64,000 nt of DNA. It comes from Dolomitihabitans soli. Its GTDB lineage: Bacteria > Actinomycetota > Actinomycetes > Streptosporangiales > Streptosporangiaceae. Position 1 is the stretch's first letter, and the number at the start of each line of letters is the position of its first letter. Below, piece by piece: positions 53,560-62,660 of this stretch. The translations under genes were made by a program, and so were the position numbers. Below the pieces are notes generated by a model, which was given only the letters and a program-made list of their open reading frames with translations, was not told the origin of the DNA and did not search any database. The stretch covers positions 620,001 through 684,000 of the forward strand of contig NZ_JAKNTW010000001.1 of assembly GCF_022213955.1 (NCBI RefSeq), read 5' to 3'.

Positions 53560-55143
53560 TCAGTACAGGACGTCCCGGGCAACGATTGCCTGCGCTGGGG
53601 TCACGAAGTCGTCACGATCGGGCGGGCTCGCCGTACGGAAGGGGGACAGCAGGCCGGGGACGGCGTGGCAGGCGAGGTCCAGGGCGTCGTCCTCGCCCGC
53701 GTCGAGGACCGTGTAGGCGCCGCCGCCCGCCGCGGTGGTGGCGGTCACCGTGGCCAGGCCCGACCGGCGCTGGAACACCGTCTGCTGGATCTTCCAGCCG
53801 ATGATCCCCGAGCGGTCGAGGGCGACCGTGCGGCGCGCCGCCGTACCCGATCGGGTGAGCAGGTGGCGGCCGGTGAGGCCGTGGGCCAGCCCTCGGTAGG
53901 CGTCGGCGGCGAGGGCGAGGAACACCGGCAGCGCCACGACGGGGACCGTCCAGGCCCACCACGGGATCGGGGAGAAGGCCAGATCGAGCGCTCCGGTGGC
54001 CGCGGCGAGCGCGGCGGCCCCAAGGACGGCCCAGCGCAGCCGGCGGGTGCGGGCCGCGGGCGGGTGCGGGCGCAGCGGCGGCTCGCCGGGTGGGCCGCCG
54101 GGAGCCTCCGGGGAGATCTCGTGGGCGACGCGCAACGCGACGTCGCGGGGGAGCGGAGGCGTGATCGAGTCGGCGTTCTCCAGCTTGTCGTTCTTGTCCT
54201 TGTTGAGGCCGGTCGCGATCGCCTTGACCTTCGCTCCGCCGCCCCAGCGCAGCAGCATCGGCTCGACGAGTTCCACGCCGCGCAGCCGCGCCTCGGTGAG
54301 TGTGGTCGACCGGGTGGTGAGCAACCCGCGCCGGAGCCTGATCGTGCCTCCCGGTTCGCGTTCCAGCCGGTAACGCCACCAGGACTCGACGAACACCGCC
54401 AGCGCGCCGACCACGCCCACCATGAGGTTCGCCGCGGCCAGCAGCAGGACGGCCAGCCACAGCGGCAGCTCCTGGACGCGTTCCCACGCCTCACCGGCCG
54501 CGTCGAGGGTGAACAGGTCCAGCCCGACGACGTCGAGCGCCTTCTTGCCGGCGCCCAGCAGTACGGCGCCGCCGATGAAACTCCACACGGTCAGCGGCGC
54601 GTAGCGGATCCACGGCCAGGCCAGCTCGGCGATCGGCGCGCCGGCGGCCGGTTCGCGCCCGGCGTCGCGGGAGTCCAGGGACAGCAACGTCGCGCGCAGA
54701 TGGTCGGCGTGCCTCCTGGCGACCGGGTCGAGCGTCAGTTCCGCCTTGTCGCCGCCCGCGCTCTCGCCCGTGCCGATCTTGACGACGGCCAGGCCGAAGA
54801 CCCTGCGCACCGGGTCGGCCGTGACGTCGACCGTCCGCACGCGGTCGCGCGGGATGGAGCGGTGCTCCCTGACGAAGATCCCCGAGCGCAGTTCCACCCG
54901 CTCCGCCGTGATCCGGTAGGTGGTGGCCCGCCACCTGAACAGGTCGTAGACCACGACTCCCACGATGACGAGGAGGGCCGCGCCACCGCCGGCGGCGGCC
55001 ACGACGGGCAGGGTGACGTCCCGGTCGAGCAGGACCTTTGCGAGCACGGTCACCAGGGGCACGACGAGCGCCAGGGAGAGGACGGCCGAGGCGGGCAGGG
55101 TCCGCCGGTGCAGCCGCAGCCACCCTTCCGGTTCACCGGTCAT
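53560..55143 (-). CDS. PH-domain membrane protein (YdbT-like)
   Basis: A 527-residue multi-span protein with three bacterial PH (bPH2, formerly DUF304) domains: YRITAERVELRSGIFVREHRSIPRDRVRTVDV near 75-105, RLRRGLLTTRSTTLTEARLRGVELVE near 275-300 and a third C-terminal repeat (LLTRSGTAARRTVALDRSGIIGWKIQQ). Relatives are tied to lantibiotic/membrane-stress resistance in Bacillus. Start ATG 55143 overlaps the stop of the smaller PH protein. Confidence 0.88.
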   Translation of the reverse strand: MTGEPEGWLRLHRRTLPASAVLSLALVVPLVTVLAKVLLDRDVTLPVVAAAGGGAALLVIVGVVVYDLFRWRATTYRITAERVELRSGIFVREHRSIPRDRVRTVDVTADPVRRVFGLAVVKIGTGESAGGDKAELTLDPVARRHADHLRATLLSLDSRDAGREPAAGAPIAELAWPWIRYAPLTVWSFIGGAVLLGAGKKALDVVGLDLFTLDAAGEAWERVQELPLWLAVLLLAAANLMVGVVGALAVFVESWWRYRLEREPGGTIRLRRGLLTTRSTTLTEARLRGVELVEPMLLRWGGGAKVKAIATGLNKDKNDKLENADSITPPLPRDVALRVAHEISPEAPGGPPGEPPLRPHPPAARTRRLRWAVLGAAALAAATGALDLAFSPIPWWAWTVPVVALPVFLALAADAYRGLAHGLTGRHLLTRSGTAARRTVALDRSGIIGWKIQQTVFQRRSGLATVTATTAAGGGAYTVLDAGEDDALDLACHAVPGLLSPFRTASPPDRDDFVTPAQAIVARDVLY

Positions 55144-55622
55144 GTCGCGTCTCCCGGCGTCGCTTGCGTGAGCTTGGTGAGCCGTTCGGCCAGGTCGGCG
55201 GCCAACCGGTGGTCGAGGGCCTCGATCTTGATGGCGCCGGCGGAGGAAGCGGTCGTGACCGTCACATCGGAGAGCCCGAAGAGGCGCTGCACCGGGCCGC
55301 GCGCGGTGTCCACCGTCTGGATCCGCGACATCGGCGCCACCCGCCAGGACCGGACCAGCCAGCCGGAACGGGTGTACACCGCCTCGTCGGTGACCTCCCA
55401 CCTGGACATCCGGTAGTAGGCCCGGGGCACCACCGCCACCATCGCCGCGCAGCACACGGCGAAGCCGCCCACGACCGCGCCCAGCCACAGCGGCCGGTCG
55501 GTGAACAGCAGGTACGCCAGCACGGCCGCGACGACCAGCGGCACCACCAGGATCAGCGTCTGGACGGTCCACCAGGGCACGGCGCGCGGATCGGCCTGGT
55601 TGCGCGGGGGACGGAGATCCAT
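55140..55622 (-). CDS. PH-domain membrane protein (YdbS-like)
   Basis: A 160-residue protein with two N-terminal membrane helices (residues ~20-65) and one bPH2 domain (YYRMSRWEVTDEAVYTRSGWLVRSWRVAPMSRIQTVDTARGPVQRLFGLSDV). It forms the ydbS-ydbT-like pair with the larger gene downstream. Their ATGA overlap shows translational coupling. Confidence 0.9.
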   Translation of the reverse strand: MDLRPPRNQADPRAVPWWTVQTLILVVPLVVAAVLAYLLFTDRPLWLGAVVGGFAVCCAAMVAVVPRAYYRMSRWEVTDEAVYTRSGWLVRSWRVAPMSRIQTVDTARGPVQRLFGLSDVTVTTASSAGAIKIEALDHRLAADLAERLTKLTQATPGDAT

Positions 55623-55625
55623 GGC

Positions 55626-55838
55626 CTAACCCCGCTTTCCGACGGTCCGCGCGGCGGCGCACATGACGATGCCGAGCACACCGAGAACGATGCTGGCGAA
55701 GACCTCGTACCCGTCGAGGAAACCGATGTAGTTCACCACGAACCAGCTACGCGATCCGCTGCCGAGCAGGTTGTTGAGCGCTCCGCCGACGGCCTGGACA
55801 ATGCACAGCACCCCCATGAGATCGAGAAATCCCTTCAT
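55626..55838 (-). CDS. Small membrane protein, function unknown
   Basis: A 70-residue protein with two predicted membrane helices (MGVLCIVQAVGGALNNLL and FASIVLGVLGIVMCAAART) and a short extracellular aromatic loop (SWFVVNYIGF). ATG 55838 starts it; the frame upstream is Arg/Pro-rich noise. Three bases before the ydbS-like start, so it leads that operon. No family recognised. Confidence 0.7.
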   Translation of the reverse strand: MKGFLDLMGVLCIVQAVGGALNNLLGSGSRSWFVVNYIGFLDGYEVFASIVLGVLGIVMCAAARTVGKRG

Positions 55839-55948
55839 GTCAGTCAGCCTGGCGGGAGGGGAGGACCGAGCGCGTCCGCCGGAGGTCTGCCGCGGCATCG
55901 ACTTTGGTCGCTTCCGGAGCACCCGCGCGACGTCTAACCTCGGGAAGC

Positions 55949-57133
55949 GTGACGGAGTACCGGTGGTTGCTGCCCGCGGTCCTGCTCGGATCCGGCGACG
56001 AGCGCCACTCCGGGCCGGTCCGGCGCTCGGCACGCGACTGGTTCGTCGACGCCACCATGTTCGTGATGGCCTGCGTCATGGCCCTGTTCACCGTTCAGCA
56101 GCTCGACGGCGACCCGCGGCCTCTCGTGATCACCGAGCAGGTCATCGGGGCGGCGTCGTGCGCCGGGATCTGGTTGCGCCGACGCTGGCCGGTCGGGCTG
56201 GCGTTGGTGCTCGCCCCGCTCACGCTGTTCTCCCTGATGGTCTCCGGGGCGGTGTGCGTGGCCATGTTCACCGTGGCGGTGCACCGGCCGTTCAAGTACG
56301 TCGCGCTGGTCGGCGGCCTGCTCCTGAGCGCGATCGTGCCCTACGCGCTGGTCCGCCCGGACCCGGACTTCAAGTTCCTGGGCACGGTGATCTTCGGAGT
56401 GGTCGTCTACTTCGCGCTGATCGCCTGGGGCATGTTCGTGCGGGCCAGGCGGCAACTCGTGCTCTCGCTGCGCGACCGCGCCGAACGGTCGGCGCAGCAG
56501 GCCAGGCAACTGGAGCGGGAGCGCATCGCGCGCGAGATGCACGACGTGCTCGCCCACCGTCTCTCGCTGCTCAGCCTGCACGCCGGCGCCCTGGAGTTCC
56601 GCCCGGACGCGCCGTCCGAGGAGATCGCGAAGGCCGCGAGCGCGATCAGGTCGAGCGCCCACCAGGCGCTGGAGGACCTGCGGGAGGTCATCGGGGTGCT
56701 CCGCCACAGCGCGGAGGGCGACGCGCCCGAGCCCCCGCAGCCGACGCTGTCGGATCTGGGCGAACTCGCCAAGGAGTCCGCGCGAGCGGGAATGGAGATA
56801 CGCCTGGTGGTGCGTGTCGAGGAGGAGGCGGCGGTCCCGGAAGGGCTCGGCCGCGCCCTCTACCGGATCGCCCAGGAGGGCCTGACCAACGCGCGCAAGC
56901 ACGCCCCCGACGCGCCCGTCCGGGTGGAGGTGCGCGGAGCGGCGGGCGAGGGCCTGACGGTCGAGGTCAGGAACCCGGCCCGTACGGCGAGCCGCCACGT
57001 GCCCATCCCCGGCAGCGGGACCGGGCTCATCGGGCTGGCCGAGCGCGCCAGCCTGGCCGGCGGGCGGCTCCAGCACGGTGTGGCGTCCGACGGCGACTTC
57101 CGGCTGCAGGCATGGCTACCGTGGCCGGTATGA
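55949..57133 (+). CDS. Sensor histidine kinase (HisKA_3 / NarL-type)
   Basis: A 394-residue kinase with about five N-terminal membrane helices (residues ~35-165), DHp helix with phospho-acceptor His in AREMHDVLAHRLSLLSLHAG (~205), and an HATPase_c domain: N box YRIAQEGLTNARKHAP and G box GTGLIGLAERASLAGGRL. No separate extracellular domain, so it is likely an intramembrane-sensing kinase. GTG 55949 with GGGAAG upstream is chosen as start. Coupled by ATGA to its response regulator and divergent from the PH-domain operon, a plausible target. Confidence 0.92.
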   Translation: MTEYRWLLPAVLLGSGDERHSGPVRRSARDWFVDATMFVMACVMALFTVQQLDGDPRPLVITEQVIGAASCAGIWLRRRWPVGLALVLAPLTLFSLMVSGAVCVAMFTVAVHRPFKYVALVGGLLLSAIVPYALVRPDPDFKFLGTVIFGVVVYFALIAWGMFVRARRQLVLSLRDRAERSAQQARQLERERIAREMHDVLAHRLSLLSLHAGALEFRPDAPSEEIAKAASAIRSSAHQALEDLREVIGVLRHSAEGDAPEPPQPTLSDLGELAKESARAGMEIRLVVRVEEEAAVPEGLGRALYRIAQEGLTNARKHAPDAPVRVEVRGAAGEGLTVEVRNPARTASRHVPIPGSGTGLIGLAERASLAGGRLQHGVASDGDFRLQAWLPWPV

Positions 57134-57792
57134 GTGATCCGATCCGTGTCCTGATCGTCGATGACGACGCCCTGGTCCGCGCGGGGCTGTCGATGATCCT
57201 CGGGGGCACCGACGACCTGTGTCTCGTGGGGGAGGCGGGCGACGGCGACGAGGTTCCCGCGCTGGTGGCCGAGCACCGGCCCGACGTGGTGCTGATGGAC
57301 ATCCGGATGCCCAGGCTCGACGGGCTGGAGGCGACCGAGCGGCTGCGCGCGGGGACGTCCCCGCCCGAGGTGGTCATCCTGACGACCTTCCACGCCGACG
57401 CTCAGGTGCTGCGGGCGCTGCGGGCGGGCGCGGCCGGGTTCCTGCTCAAGGACACCCCGCCGGGCGACCTGGTGGGCGCGGTCCGCCGGGTGGCCGCCGG
57501 GGAGCCGATCCTGTCGCCGGTGGTGACCCGCCAGCTCATCGCGCACGTCTCCGACCCGTGGGCCGACGACCGCAAGGATCGGGCGCGGGCCGTGCTGGGC
57601 CGGCTCAGCGAACGCGAGCGGGAGGTGGCGCTGGCGGTCGGGCAGGGCAGGTCCAACGCGGAGATCGGCACGGAGCTCTTCATGAGCGTCGCCACCGTGA
57701 AGGCGCACGTGTCGCGGTCGCTGACCAAGATGGAGCTCAACAACCGGGTGCAGATCGCGCTGGTGGTGCACGACGCCGGCTACGACCAGTAG
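57130..57792 (+). CDS. NarL/LuxR-family response regulator
   Basis: A 220-residue DNA-binding response regulator. Receiver residues are canonical: acidic VDDDALVR, phospho-Asp in VVLMDIRMPR, Thr in VILTTFHAD and Lys in FLLKDTPPG. The C-terminal LuxR helix-turn-helix is LSEREREVALAVGQGRSNAEIGTELFMS with recognition helix VKAHVSRSLTKM. Its partner kinase is directly upstream. Confidence 0.95.
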   Translation: MSDPIRVLIVDDDALVRAGLSMILGGTDDLCLVGEAGDGDEVPALVAEHRPDVVLMDIRMPRLDGLEATERLRAGTSPPEVVILTTFHADAQVLRALRAGAAGFLLKDTPPGDLVGAVRRVAAGEPILSPVVTRQLIAHVSDPWADDRKDRARAVLGRLSEREREVALAVGQGRSNAEIGTELFMSVATVKAHVSRSLTKMELNNRVQIALVVHDAGYDQ

Positions 57793-58215
57793 GCCCGCCG
57801 GCTGTCCTCCGGGCGGCGGCGCGGGCGGCCGACCGGTCGCCGAAGTGGGCGGGAGGGGATAAGGGCGACGCCCGTGGGCCGGGGATCGGTGGCTCGCCGG
57901 TGGGGCCGCAACGGATTCTCGATCGTGACCTGGTGCCCCAGCCGGGTTGTCAGCCGGGCCCGAGCCCTGTCGAGCGGCTCTCTCAGGTCGCGGGCACGCT
58001 CTCGATCCGGCCGGTCACGTTGTGACGTTCCGGCAGGTCGGGCGGCCTGGTCTGGAATGTCCCCGGGTACGGCCGGCATCGGCCGGTCATCTCTTAGCAA
58101 GCGCTTGTCATCACGCCGGTCAACCGGACCGCCCTGCCGAGTCAGGGGTGCGGCAGCCGTACCCTTGTCTGATAGACGAATTTCGGAAGGCGTCAAAGGG
58201 CTGAGGAGACATGGG
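57793..58215. other. 420-bp gap before the NYN gene
   Basis: No gene seen. It holds a CAAGCGCTTG palindrome at 58098-58107 within TAGCAAGCGCTTGTCA, similar in form to LacI-family operators, about 110 bases before the NYN gene. A possible -10/-35 pair could not be settled. Confidence 0.5.
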
Positions 58216-59538
58216 ATGAGTTCAGCCGGTGAGGGCTTGTCTCGTCCGCTGCCCGAGCAGGTCCGGTTACACGTCGTCGACCTGGCCGCGCAGGTCCTCA
58301 GCTCTGTCCCGGCCGCGAACGTGCCGCCGCCGCTGCGGGGCATCGCGAAGTTCGATCCGCGCAAACGGGCCAAACTCGGCGGTACACCGATCGCCGCCCA
58401 GTTGGAGACCGACAAGGAGTTCCGCGAGGTGGTCGCGGAGGCGCTCGCCGCCGGGTGGCCCGAGCTGGTGGCGAGCCTGGCCGAGGGCAACGTGCCGCCG
58501 GCCGCCGAACCCGTGCTGGTCGCCGCCGCCGCCTACCTCACCCGGCCGCCCGGCTGGCCGGACATGGTGGAGACCGCCCGGGAGGACCTCGAACGCGTCG
58601 CCGCCGCCGCGGAGGGGGCGGCGTACGAACAGACGGTGACCCGGCTGCGCGAACAGCTCGCCACCCAGAAGGCGAGCGCCAAGGAGGAGACCGACCGGCT
58701 GCGCGAACAGCTCAAGTCCTTCCGCTCGGAGAACGCCGACCTGCGGCGCAAGCTGCACGAGGCCCGCGAACGCGTCCGGGCCGCCGACGCGCGCGCCACC
58801 GAGCTGGAGCACGCGGCCGACGAGGCGCGCGCCGCGGCCGCCTCGGCGGGCAGCGCGGGTGACAGCGAGCTCCGCCGTACCCGTGACCGGCTCGCCGACG
58901 CCGAGCGTCAGCTCGAAGCCCAGCGGCGCGCCGCCCGCGAGGGACGCAGCGTCGAGGACGCCAGGGTGCGCGTGCTGCTCGACGCGTTGCAGGACGCCTC
59001 CGCCGGGCTGCGCAGGGAGCTGGCCCTGCCCTCGACGATCAGCAGGCCCGCCGACTCGGTCACCGGCGTCTCACCCGACCGCCCCGGGGTGCGCGCCGTG
59101 CCCGCGCGGGCCCTCGCCGACGACGACCCCGCGCTGCTCGACCAGTTGCTCGGGCTCCCGCAGATCCACCTGATCATCGACGGTTACAACGTCACCAAGA
59201 CCGGCTACGGCACGCTCACCCTCGCCGACCAGCGCAGCCGGCTGCTCACCGGCCTCGGCGGGCTGGTCGCCCAGACCAGGGTGGAGGTGACCTGCGTCTT
59301 CGACGGCGCGGAGCTGAACGGCCCGGTGCCGGTCACCGCGCCACGCGGGGTGCGGGTGATGTTCAGCGCGCCCGGGCAGATCGCCGACGACCTGATCAGG
59401 CAGCTCGTGCGGGCCGAACCGGTGGGCCGTGCCATGGCCGTCGTCTCCTCCGATCGCGAGGTGGCCGAGTCGGTGCGCCGGATGGGCGCCCGCCCCGTGA
59501 AGTCGTCGCTGCTGCTGCGACGTCTCGGCCGGGCCTGA
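58216..59538 (+). CDS. NYN-domain (PIN-like) RNase-type protein with coiled coil
   Basis: A 440-residue protein. N-terminal globular region (~1-130), a long charged coiled coil (about residues 135-275: RLREQLATQKASAKEETDRLREQLKSFRS...), then a C-terminal NYN/YacP-type nuclease domain (~310-435) with the active-site acids in LIIDGYNVTKTGY, CVFDGAELNG and VVSSDREVAES. It probably cleaves RNA. GAGGAG lies seven bases before ATG 58216. It sits beside NlpC/P60 genes as in other actinobacteria. Confidence 0.9.
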   Translation: MSSAGEGLSRPLPEQVRLHVVDLAAQVLSSVPAANVPPPLRGIAKFDPRKRAKLGGTPIAAQLETDKEFREVVAEALAAGWPELVASLAEGNVPPAAEPVLVAAAAYLTRPPGWPDMVETAREDLERVAAAAEGAAYEQTVTRLREQLATQKASAKEETDRLREQLKSFRSENADLRRKLHEARERVRAADARATELEHAADEARAAAASAGSAGDSELRRTRDRLADAERQLEAQRRAAREGRSVEDARVRVLLDALQDASAGLRRELALPSTISRPADSVTGVSPDRPGVRAVPARALADDDPALLDQLLGLPQIHLIIDGYNVTKTGYGTLTLADQRSRLLTGLGGLVAQTRVEVTCVFDGAELNGPVPVTAPRGVRVMFSAPGQIADDLIRQLVRAEPVGRAMAVVSSDREVAESVRRMGARPVKSSLLLRRLGRA

Positions 59539-59550
59539 ACCTTTTCACCG

Positions 59551-59573
59551 TTCCGGGCGTCGAACGTCCGGAA
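59551..59573 (+). terminator. Hairpin after the NYN gene
   Basis: TTCCGGGCGT-cga-ACGTCCGGAA, a 10-bp stem with one G-T pair and a 3-base loop, 12 bases after the stop. Outer CTTTTCACC/GGTGAAAG extend it. It overlaps the leader of the next gene. Confidence 0.65.
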
Positions 59574-59598
59574 GAACCAGGGTGAAAGGGAGTCCGTC

Positions 59599-60240
59599 TT
59601 GCTGAAGAAGATCATAGCTGTCCTGTGCGCCGGAGCGCTCGCAGGGACGGGGGCCGCGCTCGTGGCGGCCGCCCCGGCTGGGGCCGCAGCCGGGATCCCG
59701 CGCGGCTTCCTGCTGTACGAGAAGACGGCGGGCACGCACGACGACAACGACGAGACCTCCTGGAAGATCGACAACCGGCGGACCGCGAGACTGGCGATCA
59801 ACCCGTGTGACCGGTCGTCACTGGGCAAGGCGGGCCGGACCGCCGGCCGTACGATCACCTACACCTCGGTGCCCGACTTCCAGAAGATCGAGCAGGTCCT
59901 CCTGTACGGCTCCGCCAAGGCGGCCGAGGACACCATGAAGCAGGTCCGCGCGGCGGTGCGGAAGTGCGCGGCCAGAACCAGCGACCACTCCACCTACCGC
60001 TACACGGCCAAGGGGACCGCACTCGGCGACGAGGCGCTGCGGGTCACCGGCCAGGCCTACAACGGCAAGAAGAGCGCCATCGGCGGGGAGCGTTCGGTCA
60101 TCGTACGGCGGGGCAACGCGATCATCGCCTACACGCAGGCGGGGGAGTACGGCAAGCCCGCCGCCGGCGACCATGCGATGCAGCTCAAGGACGCCCGGAA
60201 GATGACCGCCAAGATCTGCTCGGTGGCTCGCTGCTCGTGA
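59599..60240 (+). CDS. Secreted protein with sensor-domain-like fold, TTG start
   Basis: A 213-residue exported protein: MLKKIIAVLCAGALAGTGAALVAAAPAGAAA is a Sec signal peptide without lipobox. The mature part has three or four Cys (NPCDRSS, VRKCAART, KICSVARCS) likely forming disulfides, and resembles the extracellular PknH-type sensor domain of actinobacterial lipoproteins (KQVRAAVRKC, IVRRGNAIIAYTQAG). The start is TTG 59599, spaced behind AAAGGGAG. Ends in a strong terminator. Confidence 0.75.
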   Translation: MLKKIIAVLCAGALAGTGAALVAAAPAGAAAGIPRGFLLYEKTAGTHDDNDETSWKIDNRRTARLAINPCDRSSLGKAGRTAGRTITYTSVPDFQKIEQVLLYGSAKAAEDTMKQVRAAVRKCAARTSDHSTYRYTAKGTALGDEALRVTGQAYNGKKSAIGGERSVIVRRGNAIIAYTQAGEYGKPAAGDHAMQLKDARKMTAKICSVARCS

Positions 60241-60245
60241 CCCGT

Positions 60246-60280
60246 TGACGGTCCGGCCTGGCTTCCGGGCCGGACCGTCA
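60246..60280 (+). terminator. Terminator after the secreted-protein gene
   Basis: TGACGGTCCGGCC (60246-60258) and GGCCGGACCGTCA (60268-60280) form a perfect 13-bp stem with a 9-base loop, six bases after the stop. Confidence 0.85.
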
Positions 60281-60362
60281 CAGAATCCCAACGAAATGGT
60301 CAGGTTGTCGTCAAGACTTCTGTACTATTTCGCCCCAGGTCCAGGATCGTTGGGGAGGGTTC

Positions 60363-61343
60363 GTGCTGGTGAAGCTTGGACGGTTGCCGGTGGCCGCGGG
60401 ATTGGCGCTAGCCGTCCTGGTGTTGCCTCTGGACGGTGCCGCGGCTGATCCGGAGCCGACCATCGCCAAGACGAAGGCCAAGCTGGAGAAGCTGAACGAC
60501 CAGGCCGACAAGGTGGTCGACAAGTACAACGACGCCAACGAGCGCTACAAGAAGGCCAAGAAGAAGTACAACTCGCTCAACGGTTCCCTGCGTGAGCAGC
60601 AGTCCACCGTGGAGGACCTCCGCCGCCAGCTCGTCGGCGTGGCCGTCAGCAGCTACCAGGGCGGCGATCTGACCGCGATGCCCGGCCTGATGAGCGGGCA
60701 GGACCCCGCAGCGCTCCTCGGCGGCCTCGCGTCCGTCAGCCAGCTCTCCGCCGAGCGGGCCGGCTCCCTCACCGCCTTCGACAAGGCCACCCGGGCCCTG
60801 CGCGTGCGGCGCGACGAGGCCAAGGACGCCTACAAGGAGGCCGACGACGTGCTCGACGACCTCCGCAAGGAGAAGTCCAAGGCCGACCGCCTCGTCGACG
60901 AGCAGACCCGCATCCTGCGCCGCCTCGGCACCTACCAGACGGGCAACCGCGACAGCAAGGGCGTGAAATACACCGGCAGCGCGTCCGGCAACGCCCGCGC
61001 CGCGCTCAGCTTCGCCTTCTCCCAGATCGGCAAGCCGTACCAGTACGGAGCCTCGGGACCGGGCTCCTGGGACTGCTCGGGCCTCACCCAGGCCGCCTGG
61101 AAGGCCGCCGGCGTGACTCTGCCCCGGACGACCTGGTCGCAGTGGAGCTGGGGCGCGAGCCGCAAAGTAGGCGACGACGCCATGGAGCCCGGCGACCTCA
61201 TCTTCAGCCACGGCCTCGGTCACGTCGGCATCTACGCCGGCAACGGCAAGATGGTGCACGCCCCGCAGACCGGCGACGTCGTCAAGATCTCCAGCCTCGA
61301 CTCCTACGGCCGGAGCCGTATCGTCGGCGCGATCCGTCCCTGA
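60363..61343 (+). CDS. NlpC/P60 peptidoglycan endopeptidase with coiled-coil N-terminus
   Basis: A 326-residue secreted C40 cysteine peptidase, RipA/Rv2190c-like. Signal peptide, coiled-coil helices (about residues 35-110 and 140-190), then a catalytic domain from ~215 with WDCSGLTQAAWKAAGV (catalytic Cys), and His in GHVGIYAGNGKMVHAP. It cuts stem peptides of peptidoglycan in cell separation or germination. GTG 60363 is well placed after GGGGAGGG; GTG 60369 is another choice. Confidence 0.93.
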   Translation: MLVKLGRLPVAAGLALAVLVLPLDGAAADPEPTIAKTKAKLEKLNDQADKVVDKYNDANERYKKAKKKYNSLNGSLREQQSTVEDLRRQLVGVAVSSYQGGDLTAMPGLMSGQDPAALLGGLASVSQLSAERAGSLTAFDKATRALRVRRDEAKDAYKEADDVLDDLRKEKSKADRLVDEQTRILRRLGTYQTGNRDSKGVKYTGSASGNARAALSFAFSQIGKPYQYGASGPGSWDCSGLTQAAWKAAGVTLPRTTWSQWSWGASRKVGDDAMEPGDLIFSHGLGHVGIYAGNGKMVHAPQTGDVVKISSLDSYGRSRIVGAIRP

Positions 61344-61500
61344 GTCCCTCAGCGCCCCATGAGACGTCAGCCTGATTGGTCAGCCTGAGACGTCACCTGA
61401 CCCTTGGGCATCGCCTGAAGCGAAGCGCTCGGAGCACCGGCCCTCGGCGACGAGGGCCGTCTTTGTGAGCGGTCCCGCAGCGCCGCGTACGTTCTCATGG

Positions 61501-61564
61501 GCGGTCGTCCTCATGAGCGGCCGTCTCCATGGGCGGCCGTCTTCATGAGCGGCCGTCTTCATGA
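61501..61564. repeat. Four tandem 16-bp repeats
   Basis: Units at 61501, 61517, 61533 and 61549 follow GCGGCCGTCTTCATGA with one to three changes in the first two. The period of 16 is not a multiple of three, so the array is not protein-coding. Confidence 0.9.
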
Positions 61565-61916
61565 GTTGTGCCGGGACGCGTGACCGGGCGGTCGCTCGAC
61601 CGCGGCGGGGCGGGGCGGTGCGGTTGCGGTGCGGCTGTCGTGCGGCGCGTCCGTCGCGGTGCTGCTGAGTCGCGGTGCCGCTGAGCCCGGTCCGATTCGG
61701 GCCGGTGATCGCGCGCTTCCCGATAACGGTCCGGCATACTCGTGCCCCACGGGATTACCGCACGGCGGCACGACAACACTCGGTCCGATTTCACGCCTGA
61801 ATCCGAATCAGATGGATGATCGTCCTCCCCCGTGCTCGCCCGGCCGAACACGCCCATGCGCGATGAGAACTCGCCTTTCCGCAGGCGATACGCACTCTGC
61901 GTACCTGCTCCGTCTC

Positions 61917-61932
61917 CGTGATGAACGTCACA
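61917..61932. promoter_or_regulatory. Crp-like palindrome (far site)
   Basis: CGTGATGAACGTCACA fits GTG-N6-GTCAC, the form recognised by actinobacterial Crp. It is 730 bases before the riboswitch, so its role is less clear than that of the two nearer sites. Confidence 0.35.
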
Positions 61933-62397
61933 TAAACCCGGCCAGGTTGACAAGGGACGTCCGATCATTGGCATTGGCCCGAACTGATCGTGAAAGAGCC
62001 GACTCGCACGCACGGTCCCGAAATTTCCGGACCTGTGCCGTCTGTGCCGATCCCCGGCGGCCGGGGGCTCCAAGACGCCGCCCCGGCCCCTGATCGGCCG
62101 CTCCAGGGGTCTCTGCGGGCCGCTGAAGCGGCTCTGAAGCCGGCAATACGCCCGGCGTGCGGCTTCGGCGAGCTTTCGATCGCGATTACCGCTCATTTCC
62201 CATGTCAGGCCGTATAACGCCAGGGCCGGATCGGGAGTTTTCGCGCGAGAAGGGCCCGGCCGTTCAGCGGGCACGACCGGGGCGTGTGGGGCCGGAGTTT
62301 AACAGGGGACCGGCGAGGGGTAGGGGTGAATCGAGAAAGAAGTGACTGCCGGAGGCTTCGGGGGCGAGCGAATGGATCGCAGGATTGTGTGACTCAT

Positions 62398-62413
62398 GTT
62401 ACAGATGTGACGA
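62398..62413. promoter_or_regulatory. Crp-like palindrome (imperfect)
   Basis: TGTGACTCATGTTACA, one mismatch from TGTGA-N6-TCACA. Also overlaps GTTAC/GTGAC direct half-sites, so an MtrA-type regulator is an alternative binder. Confidence 0.45.
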
Positions 62414-62435
62414 TCTTCAGGTTCGATTGAGGAAT

Positions 62436-62451
62436 TGTGAGCAGGGTCACA
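62436..62451. promoter_or_regulatory. Crp-like palindrome (perfect)
   Basis: TGTGAGCAGGGTCACA is a perfect TGTGA-N6-TCACA site. It lies about 210 bases upstream of the riboswitch, in the likely promoter region of the NlpC/P60 gene. GTCAC-N6-GTAAC direct repeats at 62446-62461 could alternatively be an MtrA box. Confidence 0.6.
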
Positions 62452-62660
62452 TTTAGGTAACTGAACCCCCTTATGTGCAGGGAAATCGAGCTGTACCGGC
62501 TGTCTAGTGGATCTTAATTCTTTGTTCGGGCTTTGCCGACATATGACGATCCGAGTACCTTCTCGCTCGCGGCGAGCAAGCCATGCCGTCGCCTCGAACA
62601 TCGGCTGGAAATCAGCCGCTGTCTCCAAAAAGATCCATTGGTCGCCGCCACTCGAAGGCG

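Noticed and set aside
55144-55662. N-terminal extension of the large PH-domain gene
   Set aside because: It would overlap the whole ydbS-like gene in another frame; the ATGA junction at 55140-55143 is the natural start.
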